Source: Burkholderiales bacterium
GTDB lineage: Bacteria; Pseudomonadota; Gammaproteobacteria; Burkholderiales; Casimicrobiaceae
Assembly: GCA_015075645.1 (NCBI GenBank)
Contig: JABTUF010000006.1
Span: 248,001 to 312,000, forward strand
Length of the DNA: 64,000 nt
Direction: 5' to 3'
Each line of letters opens with the position of its first letter. Position 1 is the first letter of the stretch. The notes beneath the pieces were generated by a model. It searched no databases. It was not told where the DNA came from and was given only the letters and a program-made list of their open reading frames with translations. The translations under genes and the position numbers were made by a program. Below, one piece after another: positions 25,801 through 34,592 of this stretch.

Positions 25801-27303
25801 ATGCGCATCGCCGTCGGCGGTTTCCAGCACGAGACGAACACGTTCGCGCCGTCGAAGGCGGACTTCGAGCGATTCGAGACCGGCGAAGGCTGGCCGCCCC
25901 TGAGTGTCGGGAACGAGATCGCGGATCGTCTCGCGGGAGCGAACATCCCGGCGGCGGGCGCGATCCGCGCGCTGCACGACGCCGGCCATCGCACCGTCGG
26001 CCTCGCATGGGCCGCGGCGAACCCGTCGGCGCAGGTGACGCGCGACGCGTTCGAGCGCATCGCGGGCGAGATCGTGACGCGCCTCGAGGCGGCCGGCGCG
26101 GTCGATGGCGTGTACCTCGACCTGCACGGCGCGATGGTGACCGAGCACCTCGACGACGGCGAGGGCGAACTCCTCGCGCGCGTCCGGCAGGTCGTCGGGC
26201 CGAGGGTACCGGTGGTCGCGAGCCTCGATCTGCACGCGAACGTGACGCGCGCGATGCTGGAGCGCTCCGACGCGATGGTCGCGTACCGAACCTACCCGCA
26301 CGTCGACATGGCGCGGACCGGCGAGTGCGCCGCGCGCATGCTGGACGCGATGCTCGAGAGCGGCCGCCCGCTGGCGAAGAGCGCGCGCACGCTCGACTTC
26401 CTCACCGGGCTCCCGTCGCAGTGCACGACGATCGAGCCGGGACGGCAGCTCTACCCGCTCCTCGAGCGCCTCGAGCAGGAGCACGGAGCGGTGCTGTCGT
26501 TCACGCCCGGGTTCCCGATGGCCGACGTTCCCGAATGCGGGATGGCCGCGTTCGGCATGGGCGCCGACGAGGCGCGCGTGCAGGTCGCCGTCGCCGCGCT
26601 CCGCCAGGCGATCGCCGACGCCGAGGGCGAGTTCCGCATGGACCTCCACACGCCCGACGACGCAGTGCGGCGCGCCGTGCAGCGGGGCGCGCCCGGCGCG
26701 CCGGTCGTGCTCGCGGACACGCAGGACAATCCGGGCGCGGGCGGCAACGGCGACACCACCGGCCTCCTTTCGTCGCTCCTGCGTCACGACGCGCCCGGCT
26801 CGGTGCTGGGACTGCTGATCGACCCGGCCTCGGCGAAGCAGGCGCGCGAGGTCGGCGAACGTCATGCCGCACGGTTCCGGCTGGGCGAAATCTCCGGCGT
26901 GCCGGGCCACCTGCCGCTCGAAGGCGAATTCATCGTCGAGAAGCTCGGCGACGGCCGCTTCACCTGCACCGGACCGATGTTCCACGGCTTCCGCATGGAC
27001 CTGGGGCCGATGGCGCTCCTTCGGCGCGGCAACGTGCGCGTGGTGCTCGCGTCGGTCAAGTGCCAGGCCGGCGACCAGGCGATGTTCCGCCACGTCGGCA
27101 TCGAGCCGCGCGAGGAGCGCGTGCTCGCGCTCAAGAGTTCGGTGCACTTCCGCGCCGACTTCGAGCCGATCGCGCGCGAGGTGCTCGTCGTTGCCGCGCC
27201 CGGCCCCGCGAAAGCCGATCCCGCGACGTTCGCCTGGAAGCGCCTTCGCCCGGGCCTGCGGCTTCGCCCGCTCGGCCCCGCGTTCGTCCCGCCGCCCGCC
27301 TGA
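25801..27303 (+). CDS. MlrC-like M81 family metallopeptidase (paralog 1)
   Basis: 500 residues. The N-terminal DUF1485/M81 domain has GGFQHETNTFAPSKADFERF and VYLDLHGAMVTEHLDDGEGE, then SLDLHANVT and YRTYPHVDM, whose Asp/His residues fit a Zn site. The C-terminal MlrC domain has DTQDNPGAGGNGDTTGLL. MlrC (microcystinase) hydrolyses linear peptides in Sphingomonas; most homologues have unknown substrates. The ATG at 25801 is the natural start. It is followed after 4 bp by a second, diverged paralog, implying a two-gene operon. Confidence 0.88.
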   Translation: MRIAVGGFQHETNTFAPSKADFERFETGEGWPPLSVGNEIADRLAGANIPAAGAIRALHDAGHRTVGLAWAAANPSAQVTRDAFERIAGEIVTRLEAAGAVDGVYLDLHGAMVTEHLDDGEGELLARVRQVVGPRVPVVASLDLHANVTRAMLERSDAMVAYRTYPHVDMARTGECAARMLDAMLESGRPLAKSARTLDFLTGLPSQCTTIEPGRQLYPLLERLEQEHGAVLSFTPGFPMADVPECGMAAFGMGADEARVQVAVAALRQAIADAEGEFRMDLHTPDDAVRRAVQRGAPGAPVVLADTQDNPGAGGNGDTTGLLSSLLRHDAPGSVLGLLIDPASAKQAREVGERHAARFRLGEISGVPGHLPLEGEFIVEKLGDGRFTCTGPMFHGFRMDLGPMALLRRGNVRVVLASVKCQAGDQAMFRHVGIEPREERVLALKSSVHFRADFEPIAREVLVVAAPGPAKADPATFAWKRLRPGLRLRPLGPAFVPPPA

Positions 27304-27307
27304 CGCA

Positions 27308-28816
27308 ATGGCGCGCCGCTACGTCCTCGCGCTCGTCAAGCACGAGACCAACACGTTCTCGCCGATCGCGACGACGCTCGCGTCGTTCGGCCACGGCGAG
27401 GGTCCGGCGATCGGCACCGCCGTCGTCGAGCAGTACCGCGGCACCAACACGCCGCTCGCGGCGTACCTCGATCTCGCGGCGCGGGAGCGCGCGGAGATCG
27501 TGACGCCGGTCGCGGCCGAGTCCTGGCCGTCGAACCGGGCCTCGCGCGCGATCTTCGAGGCCCTCGTCCGCCCGATCGAGGATGCGGTGCGCGGCGGCTG
27601 CGACGCGGTCTTCCTCGACCTGCACGGCGCGATGGTCATCGACGACTGCGACGATCCGGAAGGCGAGATCGTGCGGCGCATCCGCGCGATCGCCCCGCGG
27701 ATGCCGATCGCGGTCACGCTCGACTACCACACGAACCTCTGCGGCGATCTGGTCGAGCACGCCACGGTCGTGACCGGCTACAAGACCTATCCGCACGTCG
27801 ACATGTACGACGCGGGCATGCTCGCCGGGTCGATCCTGGTCCGTTCGCTCGACGGCGAGATCGAGCCGGTGATGGCCTGGGGCTGGAAGCCGCTCGTCGC
27901 CTCGATCATGCGGCACGCGCCGGAGGACGGGCCGTCGGGCGACATCCTCGACTACGCGCGCCGCGAGGAGCGATCGGGGCGCGTGCTCGCCGCGACGCTC
28001 TTGCCGTCGTTCCCGCACGCGGACACGCCGTACACCGGCACCTCCGCGATCGTCGTGGGCGACGCGCGGCGCGGCGGTCGCGAGGCGGCGCGCGAGGTGT
28101 GCGACCGGATGCTCGCGATCGCGTGGGAGCGCCGCGCCGAGTACGCGTTCCACGCGCCGCCGCTCGCCGAATCGGTGGCGCGGGCGAAATCGCTCGGCGT
28201 CGGCAACCCCGGCGCGCCGGTGATCCTCGTCGACCACTGCGACAACTGCGGCTCGGGCGGCGCGCAGGACGTCATGGCCGTCGTCGCCGAGATCGTGAAG
28301 CAGGAACTCGACGGCGTGGCGATCGCCCCGATCCGGGACGCCGCGGCGGTCGCGACGATGGCCGGGGCCGGCGTGGGGCAGGACGTGCGCCTTTCGCTCG
28401 GCGGACGCACCGCGATGCCGGCGATCGGACTGCCCGGGAGGCCGCTCGCCATCGCCGGCCGCGTCGAACGGATCACCGACGGCGCGTTCACGATCACCGG
28501 GCCGATGTACACCGGGGTGCGGACCTACCTCGGCCGCACGGCGGTGCTCGACACCGGGCGCGCGAAGATCGTCGTGACCTCGCGCCCGCACGAGCCGTTC
28601 GACCGCGGCGTGTTCACGCACGCGGGCATCGACCCCACGGCACAGCGCTACCTGATGCTCAAGTCGCGCATACACTACCGGGCGGGATTCGCCCCGATCG
28701 CCTCGCACGTCGTCGAGTGCGCGGGCGAAGGCGTGACCAACGCCGACCTCTCCGTCTACCCGTACCGCAAGCTCAGGCGCCCGATCTACCCGCTGGACCC
28801 GATGCCCGACCGCTGA
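27308..28816 (+). CDS. MlrC-like M81 family metallopeptidase (paralog 2)
   Basis: 502 residues with the same architecture as the preceding gene: ALVKHETNTFSPI, VFLDLHGAMVIDDCDDPEGE, TLDYHTNL, YKTYPHVDMYD, and VDHCDNCGSGGAQD in place of DTQDNPGAGG. Identity to paralog 1 looks modest, concentrated at metal-site motifs, so the pair is an old duplication and may differ in substrate or form a heteromer. It starts 4 bp after paralog 1. No transporter or peptide-synthesis gene accompanies them, so the substrate is open. Confidence 0.88.
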   Translation: MARRYVLALVKHETNTFSPIATTLASFGHGEGPAIGTAVVEQYRGTNTPLAAYLDLAARERAEIVTPVAAESWPSNRASRAIFEALVRPIEDAVRGGCDAVFLDLHGAMVIDDCDDPEGEIVRRIRAIAPRMPIAVTLDYHTNLCGDLVEHATVVTGYKTYPHVDMYDAGMLAGSILVRSLDGEIEPVMAWGWKPLVASIMRHAPEDGPSGDILDYARREERSGRVLAATLLPSFPHADTPYTGTSAIVVGDARRGGREAAREVCDRMLAIAWERRAEYAFHAPPLAESVARAKSLGVGNPGAPVILVDHCDNCGSGGAQDVMAVVAEIVKQELDGVAIAPIRDAAAVATMAGAGVGQDVRLSLGGRTAMPAIGLPGRPLAIAGRVERITDGAFTITGPMYTGVRTYLGRTAVLDTGRAKIVVTSRPHEPFDRGVFTHAGIDPTAQRYLMLKSRIHYRAGFAPIASHVVECAGEGVTNADLSVYPYRKLRRPIYPLDPMPDR

Positions 28817-28833
28817 CCCCCACGCTCCCCGGC

Positions 28834-28851
28834 GCCAGGCGCGTGCCTGGC
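28834..28851. repeat. Short hairpin GCCAGGC-GCGT-GCCTGGC
   Basis: Perfect 7-bp stem with a four-base loop, in the 72-bp gap between the second MlrC-like gene and coaX. It may act as a weak terminator or be a scattered palindrome. No U-tract follows. Confidence 0.4.
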
Positions 28852-28888
28852 ACCGACGCTCGGACACCCACGCCCGACATCACAGCCC

Positions 28889-29650
28889 ATGCGCGACTTC
28901 CACCTGCTGATCGACGTCGGCAACACGTTCCTCAAGTGGGGCCTGTTCCAGCCCTCGGAGAAGGGCGGCGCACGCGAGAACCGGCTCGAGTCGGGACACG
29001 CGCTGCTCGAGGAGATCCCGGCACTGCCCGCGCAGTTCGCGAAGTATCCGGCGCCGACGCGGATCGTCATCAGCAACGTCGCGGGCACCCGCGTGCGCGC
29101 CGCGACGATCCGCGTGCTCGAGGTCTGGCCCGACGCGCCCGCGCCGCACTGGCTCGTGCCGCGGGTCGAGCAATGCGGCGTGACCAACAGCTACCGCAAT
29201 CCGGCGCAACTCGGGAGCGACCGCTGGGCGGCGCTGATCGGCGCGCGCTGGCTCCTCGGCACGCACGCGTCGATGGTCGTCGTGTGCGGCACCGCGACGA
29301 CGATCGACTTCCTGTCGCCTTCCGGCGTGTTCAAGGGCGGCACGATCATGCCCGGCGTCGGGTTGATGCTGCGCTCGCTGCACGAGGGGACGGCGGCGTT
29401 GCCCGACCAGGGCGGCGACTTCTTCGACTATCCGACGCAGACGGTCGACGCGATCGCGTCCGGCTGCCAGCACGCGCAGGCCGGCGCCATCGAGCGCATG
29501 TACGCGCACGAGGTCAAGGTCGAGCGCGACTTGACCTGCCTCGTCTCAGGCGGCGCGGCGCGCGCGGTCCTCCCGCGGCTCGCGATCCCGCACCAGTACC
29601 ACGAGAACCTGGTGCTCGAAGGCCTCTACCGCGTGTCGATGTCGCTGTAG
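28889..29650 (+). CDS. coaX: Type III pantothenate kinase
   Basis: 253 residues. LLIDVGNTFLKWGLF gives the N-terminal phosphate-binding DxGNT/S motif, SNVAGTRVR and NPAQLGSDRWAALIGAR are CoaX signatures, and VVVCGTATTIDFLSPSG with GGTIMPGVGLMLRSL completes the ASKHA-fold active site. It phosphorylates pantothenate in the first step of CoA synthesis and, unlike CoaA, needs a monovalent cation and is not feedback-inhibited by CoA. In many beta-proteobacteria coaX follows birA; here it follows MlrC-like genes. Confidence 0.95.
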   Translation: MRDFHLLIDVGNTFLKWGLFQPSEKGGARENRLESGHALLEEIPALPAQFAKYPAPTRIVISNVAGTRVRAATIRVLEVWPDAPAPHWLVPRVEQCGVTNSYRNPAQLGSDRWAALIGARWLLGTHASMVVVCGTATTIDFLSPSGVFKGGTIMPGVGLMLRSLHEGTAALPDQGGDFFDYPTQTVDAIASGCQHAQAGAIERMYAHEVKVERDLTCLVSGGAARAVLPRLAIPHQYHENLVLEGLYRVSMSL

Positions 29651-29749
29651 CGCCGTCGCCACGACGCCCCGGGCGCAACGCTCGCGCGGCCGGCTCGGTG
29701 ACCGCCCGGTCGCCGGGCGCAGACCGATTCGGTGTTTTCCCGCGGCGGG

Positions 29750-30715
29750 CTACTTGATCATGCCGAGCTGGCGCGCCGTCTCCGTGTACTGCGCGGTGCG
29801 CTCCTTCATGAACGCGGGCACCTGATCGTAGGGAACGTCGATCACCTCGAAGCCGCCGTCGACCATCTTGCGGCGCATGTCGGGATCCTTGTTCAGCGTC
29901 TCCATCATGCCGGAGACCTGGCGGCGCACCGCTTCGGGCGTGGACTTCGGCACGGCCACGCCGCGGTACGCGCCGTCGACCCAGTCGACGCCGAGTTCGC
30001 GGAACGTCGGCACGTCGGGGAACTGCGGATGGCGCTCCTTCGTGGCGACCGCGAGCATCCGCATCTTGCCCTTCTGCCCGATCGCGAGCGTCGTGTAGGA
30101 CATCACGCCCGCCACGTGCCCGCCCAGCACCGAGGCGACGAGATCGCCGGTGCCCTTGAACGGCACGTACACGGTCTTGATCTTGAAGTCGCGGTTCAGC
30201 CGTTCGTGCGCGACGTGGTTCGCCGAATAGAGCGCGGAACCGGCGATCGACATCGATCCCGGCTTGGCCTGCGCCGCCGCGATGAACTCCTGGAACGTCT
30301 TGATCGGGCTCGTCGCGGGCACGAGGAGCGCATCGGGCGTGTAGTGGAACCAGTAGACCGACACCAGGTCGTCGGTCTTGTAGCTGACGGTCCCCTCGAT
30401 CGGCTGCAGCACCACGTGCGGCAGGTTGATGCCCGCGATCGTGTACCCGTCGCCGGGCAGCGTGTTCAACTGCTGCCAGACCAGCGCGCCGCCGCCGCCC
30501 GGCCGGTTGATGACGACCATCTCCTGCTTGAACTTCTGCGCGAAGGCGTGTTGCTGGAGACGCGCGACGATGTCCGATTCACCTCCTGCCGCGAAGGGGA
30601 TCAGGTACTGGACCGAGCGCTCGGGGTAGTCGGCGGCGGCCGGGCCACCGAACGACCACGCCGCGACGGCGGCGAGAAGCACCGGCGCGAACCGGTGGGG
30701 ACGCAGGACGGACAT
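29750..30715 (-). CDS. Bug/TctC-family periplasmic solute-binding protein
   Basis: 321 residues with a signal peptide (cleavage about residue 28, AAADYPERSV). Typical TctC features: IPFAAGGESDIVARLQQ, VVINRPGGGGALVWQQL, KTVYVPFKGTGDLVASVLGG and FPDVPTFRELGVD. These bind carboxylates for tripartite tricarboxylate transporters or signalling and are greatly expanded in Burkholderiales. AGGAG lies before the ATG. No TctA/TctB membrane genes are next to it, so it is an orphan binding protein. Ligand unknown. Confidence 0.92.
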   Translation of the reverse strand: MSVLRPHRFAPVLLAAVAAWSFGGPAAADYPERSVQYLIPFAAGGESDIVARLQQHAFAQKFKQEMVVINRPGGGGALVWQQLNTLPGDGYTIAGINLPHVVLQPIEGTVSYKTDDLVSVYWFHYTPDALLVPATSPIKTFQEFIAAAQAKPGSMSIAGSALYSANHVAHERLNRDFKIKTVYVPFKGTGDLVASVLGGHVAGVMSYTTLAIGQKGKMRMLAVATKERHPQFPDVPTFRELGVDWVDGAYRGVAVPKSTPEAVRRQVSGMMETLNKDPDMRRKMVDGGFEVIDVPYDQVPAFMKERTAQYTETARQLGMIK

Positions 30716-30804
30716 GGGAAGACTCCTCGTGTCGCGGACGCGGACGCGCGCACCGCCTCGGCGGCGATGCTACCGCATCCGGCGCCGCGACGCCGGCACC
30801 GCCC

Positions 30805-31797
30805 CTACGGCACCGCGCACATCGCCACGCCGATCGGACCGTAGCCCTCGGGCACCCAGCCCAGCGCGATCATGTTCGCGCGCACCGCGAGGCTCGTCGT
30901 GTAGCGGTGGTTGGTCGGGAGCACGCCGTTCCACAGCCGGTAGACCGGGACCGTGCCGCCCGGGCAGGCGCCGGTCGCCATGTCCGGCAGGTCGATCTGG
31001 AACACGTTGTCGCTCTCGATCACCCACTCCGCGCCGAACAGGTCGTCGACCAGCCAGCACTCGTATCCGTTGGCCGAGTAGAAGTGTGTCGTGACCCCGC
31101 CCACCGGCCACTTGAAGTAGCGGCACACCGGATTCATCGTCGCGCCGGCGCTGCTGCCGGTCGCGTAGGCCTTGAAGCTCTCGCCGGTGCGCGTCCAGCC
31201 GGGGAAGTAGCCGGTGTCGAGCCCCGCGATCTCGGGCGGGTCGGACGACATGAAATAGTGGCCGAGTCCCGCGTGGTAGAACTCGATCACGTCGACCAGT
31301 CCCACCGGAGGCGGGAACGGCACGAGATCGATCGATCCGGCGACGATCTTGCGGTCGGGCTCTGCGCCCGGCTTGCGCTCGTAGGCGTAGTAGTAGCCCA
31401 ACGGGGCAAGAGGGTCGACGAGGTAGAGCGGCTGCGACGAAACGGCGCCGTCGAGCCGCAACTTCACCGACAGCCAGAGCCGGCGCTCGCCACCGGTCCC
31501 TTCCATCGCCGTGAACTCGAAGAAATAGACGAATCCGCCGGTGATGCCTACGCCGCCGTTGACCGGGACCGAATTGCCCGGGAGGTAGGTGAACGGCTGG
31601 TAACCGCTCCCGCCCTGGACCCGGATGTTCCAAGTCGTGACCTGGTTGGTCGTGTCGTCGTATCCGAAGCTGCCCGCCGCGGTGCGGCCGTCGGCGAATA
31701 CCACCCCCTGTAGCGCCCAGTAGCGCGTGGCCGCTTCCGCGGGGAAGGTCACGGCGAGCGCGATCAGCAGCAAGCCTCTCAGGAACGTGCGAATCAT
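30805..31797 (-). CDS. Secreted DUF5648-repeat protein, copy 1
   Basis: 330 residues with a signal peptide (MIRTFLRGLLLIALAVT, cleavage after AEA). The N-terminal domain (about 24-165) resembles a beta-rich module seen in PEP-CTERM-type exported proteins (GSFGYDDTTNQVTTWNIRV). The C-terminal half holds three units of the DUF5648 type: FYHAGLGHYFMSSDPPEIAG, THFYSANGYECWLVDD and NHRYTTSLAVRANMIALGW. No PEP-CTERM anchor is present. A second gene 411 bp upstream encodes a protein differing at only about 25 positions, so this is a recent duplication. Function unknown. Confidence 0.8.
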   Translation of the reverse strand: MIRTFLRGLLLIALAVTFPAEAATRYWALQGVVFADGRTAAGSFGYDDTTNQVTTWNIRVQGGSGYQPFTYLPGNSVPVNGGVGITGGFVYFFEFTAMEGTGGERRLWLSVKLRLDGAVSSQPLYLVDPLAPLGYYYAYERKPGAEPDRKIVAGSIDLVPFPPPVGLVDVIEFYHAGLGHYFMSSDPPEIAGLDTGYFPGWTRTGESFKAYATGSSAGATMNPVCRYFKWPVGGVTTHFYSANGYECWLVDDLFGAEWVIESDNVFQIDLPDMATGACPGGTVPVYRLWNGVLPTNHRYTTSLAVRANMIALGWVPEGYGPIGVAMCAVP

Positions 31798-31884
31798 AGC
31801 GACCTCCGTTGGATCGGAACTCCGCGCGCCCACGCCCGCGGGCGCGACCTGCATCGCTCAAGGCAAGCCCGCATCTGTACGCAA

Positions 31885-31896
31885 CGCAACGGAAAA
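31885..31896 (-). promoter_or_regulatory. 12-bp motif shared upstream of both DUF5648 paralogs (copy 1)
   Basis: CGCAACGGAAAA (plus strand; TTTTCCGTTGCG in gene direction) begins 88 bp upstream of the start at 31797. The identical 12-mer occurs 86 bp upstream of the paralog start at 33204, although surrounding intergenic sequence differs. It probably belongs to a conserved promoter or regulator site. Confidence 0.45.
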
Positions 31897-31988
31897 TTCC
31901 GCTCCGTTCATTCCTCCCGGCTAGCCCGGGCCGAGCATCACGAACGCGCGTGCCCGCGACCGGCCCAACGATCGACCTGTTGCCCCGC

Positions 31989-32180
31989 CGGCTTGAAGGC
32001 CAACGCCCCGTAGGTTGGGCTTCAGCCCGACGCCTCACCAGTAGGTCTGCCTTCAGCTCGACAGAAGTTGTGCCGGTGCGACGAAACGGCGTCGGCCTGA
32101 AGGCCGACCTACCGGGAGGGTGGTGGGTCGGGCTTCAGTAACCGACGCATCCCCCGTAGGTCGGGCTTCAGCCCGACGGG
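31989..32180. repeat. Cluster of REP-like palindromes between the DUF5648 paralogs
   Basis: At least five copies of the GTCGGGCTTCAGCCCGAC family, in both orientations: about 32012-32035, 32041-32062 (degenerate), 32088-32113 (variant core GTCGGCCTGAAGGCCGAC), 32123-32148 (interrupted) and 32156-32179. A further decayed copy is near 31989-32008. They often carry the flank GTAGG. With the promoter of the 30805 gene they fill the 411-bp gap; no gene is present. Confidence 0.85.
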
Positions 32181-32208
32181 TTGCAGCATTCAGCCCCGCG
32201 CAAGTCCT

Positions 32209-33204
32209 TCAAAGCCCTTCCGCGCACATCGCCACGCCGACCGGACCATAACCCTCCGGTATCCACCCCGCCGCCATCATCGTCGAGCGCACTGCGAGAC
32301 TCGTCGTGTAGCGGTGGTTGGTCGGGAGCACGCCGTTCCACAGCCGGTAGACCGGAACCGTGCTGCCCGGGCAGGCGCCGGTCGCCATGTCCGGCAGGTC
32401 GATCTGGAACATGTTGTCGCTCTCGATCACCCACTCGGGCCCGAACAGATGGTCGACCAGCCAGCACTCGTACGCGTTGGCCGAGAAAAAGTGCGTCGTG
32501 ACCCCGCCCACCGGCCACTTGAAGTAGCGGCACACCGGGTTCATCGTCGCGCCGGCGCTGCTGCCGGTCGCGTAGGCCTTGAAGCTCTCGCCGGTGCGCG
32601 TCCAGCCGGGGAAGTAGCCGCTGTCGAGTCCTGCGATCTCCGGCGGGTCGGCCGACATGACGTAGTGGCCGAGTCCCGCATGGTAGAACTCGATCACGTC
32701 GACCAGCCCCACCGGAGGCGGGAACGGCACGAAATCGATCGATCCGGCGACGATCTTGCGGTCGGGCGCTGCGCCCGGCTTGCGCTCGTAGGCGTAGTAG
32801 TAGCCCAACGGGGCGAGAGGGTCGACGAGGTAGAGCGGCTGCGACGAAACGGCGCCGTCGAGCCGGAACTTCACCGACAGCCAGAGCCGGCGCTCGCCGC
32901 CGGTCCCTTCCATCGCCGTGAACTCGAAGAAATAGACGAATCCGCCGGTGATGCCTACGCCTCCGTTGACCGGGACCGAGTTGCCCGGCAGGTAGGTGAA
33001 CGGCTGGTAACCGCTCCCGCCCTGGACCCGGATGTTCCAGGTCGTGACCTGGTTGGTCGTGTCGTCGTATCCGAAGCTGCCCACCGCGGTGCGGCCGTCG
33101 CTGAACACGACGTCCTGCAGCAGCCAGTACCGCGTCGCGGCGCCCGAAGGCACCGACAGCGCGAGCAGGAACGCCACGAGCACGATTCGCATCGTCCGGA
33201 CCAT
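32209..33204 (-). CDS. Secreted DUF5648-repeat protein, copy 2
   Basis: 331 residues with a signal peptide (cleavage about residue 23, SGAATRYW). Same architecture as the copy at 30805: an N-terminal beta-rich domain and three C-terminal DUF5648-like units. From about residue 45 to 150 the two proteins are almost identical; differences cluster at the very N-terminus, in the second unit and the last 25 residues. The ATG at 33204 is preferred because AGGGAGGG lies 5 bp upstream; an internal ATG four codons later is possible. It is divergent from the thiolase gene. Confidence 0.8.
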   Translation of the reverse strand: MVRTMRIVLVAFLLALSVPSGAATRYWLLQDVVFSDGRTAVGSFGYDDTTNQVTTWNIRVQGGSGYQPFTYLPGNSVPVNGGVGITGGFVYFFEFTAMEGTGGERRLWLSVKFRLDGAVSSQPLYLVDPLAPLGYYYAYERKPGAAPDRKIVAGSIDFVPFPPPVGLVDVIEFYHAGLGHYVMSADPPEIAGLDSGYFPGWTRTGESFKAYATGSSAGATMNPVCRYFKWPVGGVTTHFFSANAYECWLVDHLFGPEWVIESDNMFQIDLPDMATGACPGSTVPVYRLWNGVLPTNHRYTTSLAVRSTMMAAGWIPEGYGPVGVAMCAEGL

Positions 33205-33289
33205 GGACCCTCCCTGTCGTCGAAGCGCGCCGCGCGCCCGTTTCGCGGAGCGCAGCCGCTCGCCCAATGTCCCCCGCTCCATCGCACGG

Positions 33290-33301
33290 CGCAACGGAAA
33301 A
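33290..33301 (-). promoter_or_regulatory. 12-bp motif shared upstream of both DUF5648 paralogs (copy 2)
   Basis: CGCAACGGAAAA (plus strand) begins 86 bp upstream of the start at 33204, matching the copy at 31885-31896 in sequence, orientation and distance. It lies in the 200-bp region divergent with the thiolase gene. Confidence 0.45.
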
Positions 33302-33404
33302 ATCGCCGAACCGTCCGCGCCGTCGTTGAGCCAGGTTAAGCGCGCGAAATGCAGCCTCCGACGATCCGGCCTATCATGGGCGTTTTTCCCTCGCGGAGAC
33401 CCCC

Positions 33405-34592
33405 ATGAGCCAGCGCAGCGTCGTCATCCTCTCCGGCGTCCGGACCGCCATCGGCGACTACGGCGGCAGCCTCAAGGACATCGCCCCCGCCGAACTCGGC
33501 GCGAAGGTCGTGAAGGAGGCGATCGCCCGCGCGAAGGTCGACCCCAACGAGATCGGCCAGTGCGTGATCGGCAACGTGATCCACGGCGAGGCGCGCGACA
33601 TGTACATCTCGCGCCTGATCGGCGTGAACGGCGGCCTGCCGCATTCGTCGGGCGCGCTGACGGTGAACCGTCTGTGCGGCAGCGGCCTGCAGGCGATCGT
33701 GTCGGCGTCGCAGTACATCCTGCTCGGCGACACCGACGCCGCGATCGGCGGCGGCGCCGAGAGCATGAGCCGCGCGGCCTACGCGAACACGACGCAGCGC
33801 TGGGGCGCGCGCATGGGCGACACCAAGGCGATCGACATGATGGTCGGCGCGCTGACCGATCCGTTCGACACCGTGCACATGGGCGTCACCGCGGAAAACG
33901 TCGCGGCGAAGTGCCACCTGACGCGCGAGGTGCAGGACCAGTTCGCCGTCGAGAGCCACCGCCGCGCGCACGCCGCGCAGCAGGCCGGCCACTTCAGGAG
34001 CCAGATCCTGCCGATCGAGCTCAAGAGCAAGAAGGGGCCGGTCGCGTTCGACACCGACGAGCACGTGCGCGCCGACGCGTCGATGGAAGGCATGGCCAAG
34101 TTGAAGGCGGTGTTCCAGAAGGAGAACGGCACCGTGACCGCCGGCAACGCCTCGGGCATCAACGACGCCGCCGCCGCGGTCGTGCTGATGGAAGCGGGTG
34201 TCGCCGCGAAGAAGGGTCTGAAGCCGATGGCGCGGCTCGTCGCCTACGGTCACGCGGGCATCGACCCGAAGATCATGGGCATGGGCCCGGTGTCCGCGGT
34301 GAAGAACGCGCTCGCCAAGGCCGGCCTCGAGGTGTCCGACCTCGACGTGATCGAGTCGAACGAGGCGTTCGCGGCGCAGGCGCTCGGCGTGTCGAAAGAC
34401 CTCGGGCTCGACCCGGCGAAGGTGAACCCGAACGGCGGCGCGGTCGCGCTCGGCCACCCGATCGGCGCGACCGGCGCGATCCTGACCGTCAAGTGCATGT
34501 ACGAACTGCAGCGCACGAACAAGCGCTACGGGCTCATCACGATGTGCATCGGCGGCGGGCAGGGCATCGCCGCGATCATCGAGCGGATGTGA
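33405..34592 (+). CDS. Acetyl-CoA acetyltransferase / 3-ketothiolase
   Basis: 395 residues, type II thiolase. Catalytic residues are in place: nucleophile Cys91 in NRLCGSGLQAI, His351 in ALGHPIGATG and acid/base Cys381 in MCIGGGQG. Length and motifs match biosynthetic or short-chain thiolases (PhaA, AtoB, BktB), which condense or cleave acyl-CoA units. Substrate range cannot be set from sequence; no phaB or phaC lies nearby. Its last 17 bases overlap the end of the convergent anti-sigma-factor-like gene. Confidence 0.93.
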   Translation: MSQRSVVILSGVRTAIGDYGGSLKDIAPAELGAKVVKEAIARAKVDPNEIGQCVIGNVIHGEARDMYISRLIGVNGGLPHSSGALTVNRLCGSGLQAIVSASQYILLGDTDAAIGGGAESMSRAAYANTTQRWGARMGDTKAIDMMVGALTDPFDTVHMGVTAENVAAKCHLTREVQDQFAVESHRRAHAAQQAGHFRSQILPIELKSKKGPVAFDTDEHVRADASMEGMAKLKAVFQKENGTVTAGNASGINDAAAAVVLMEAGVAAKKGLKPMARLVAYGHAGIDPKIMGMGPVSAVKNALAKAGLEVSDLDVIESNEAFAAQALGVSKDLGLDPAKVNPNGGAVALGHPIGATGAILTVKCMYELQRTNKRYGLITMCIGGGQGIAAIIERM

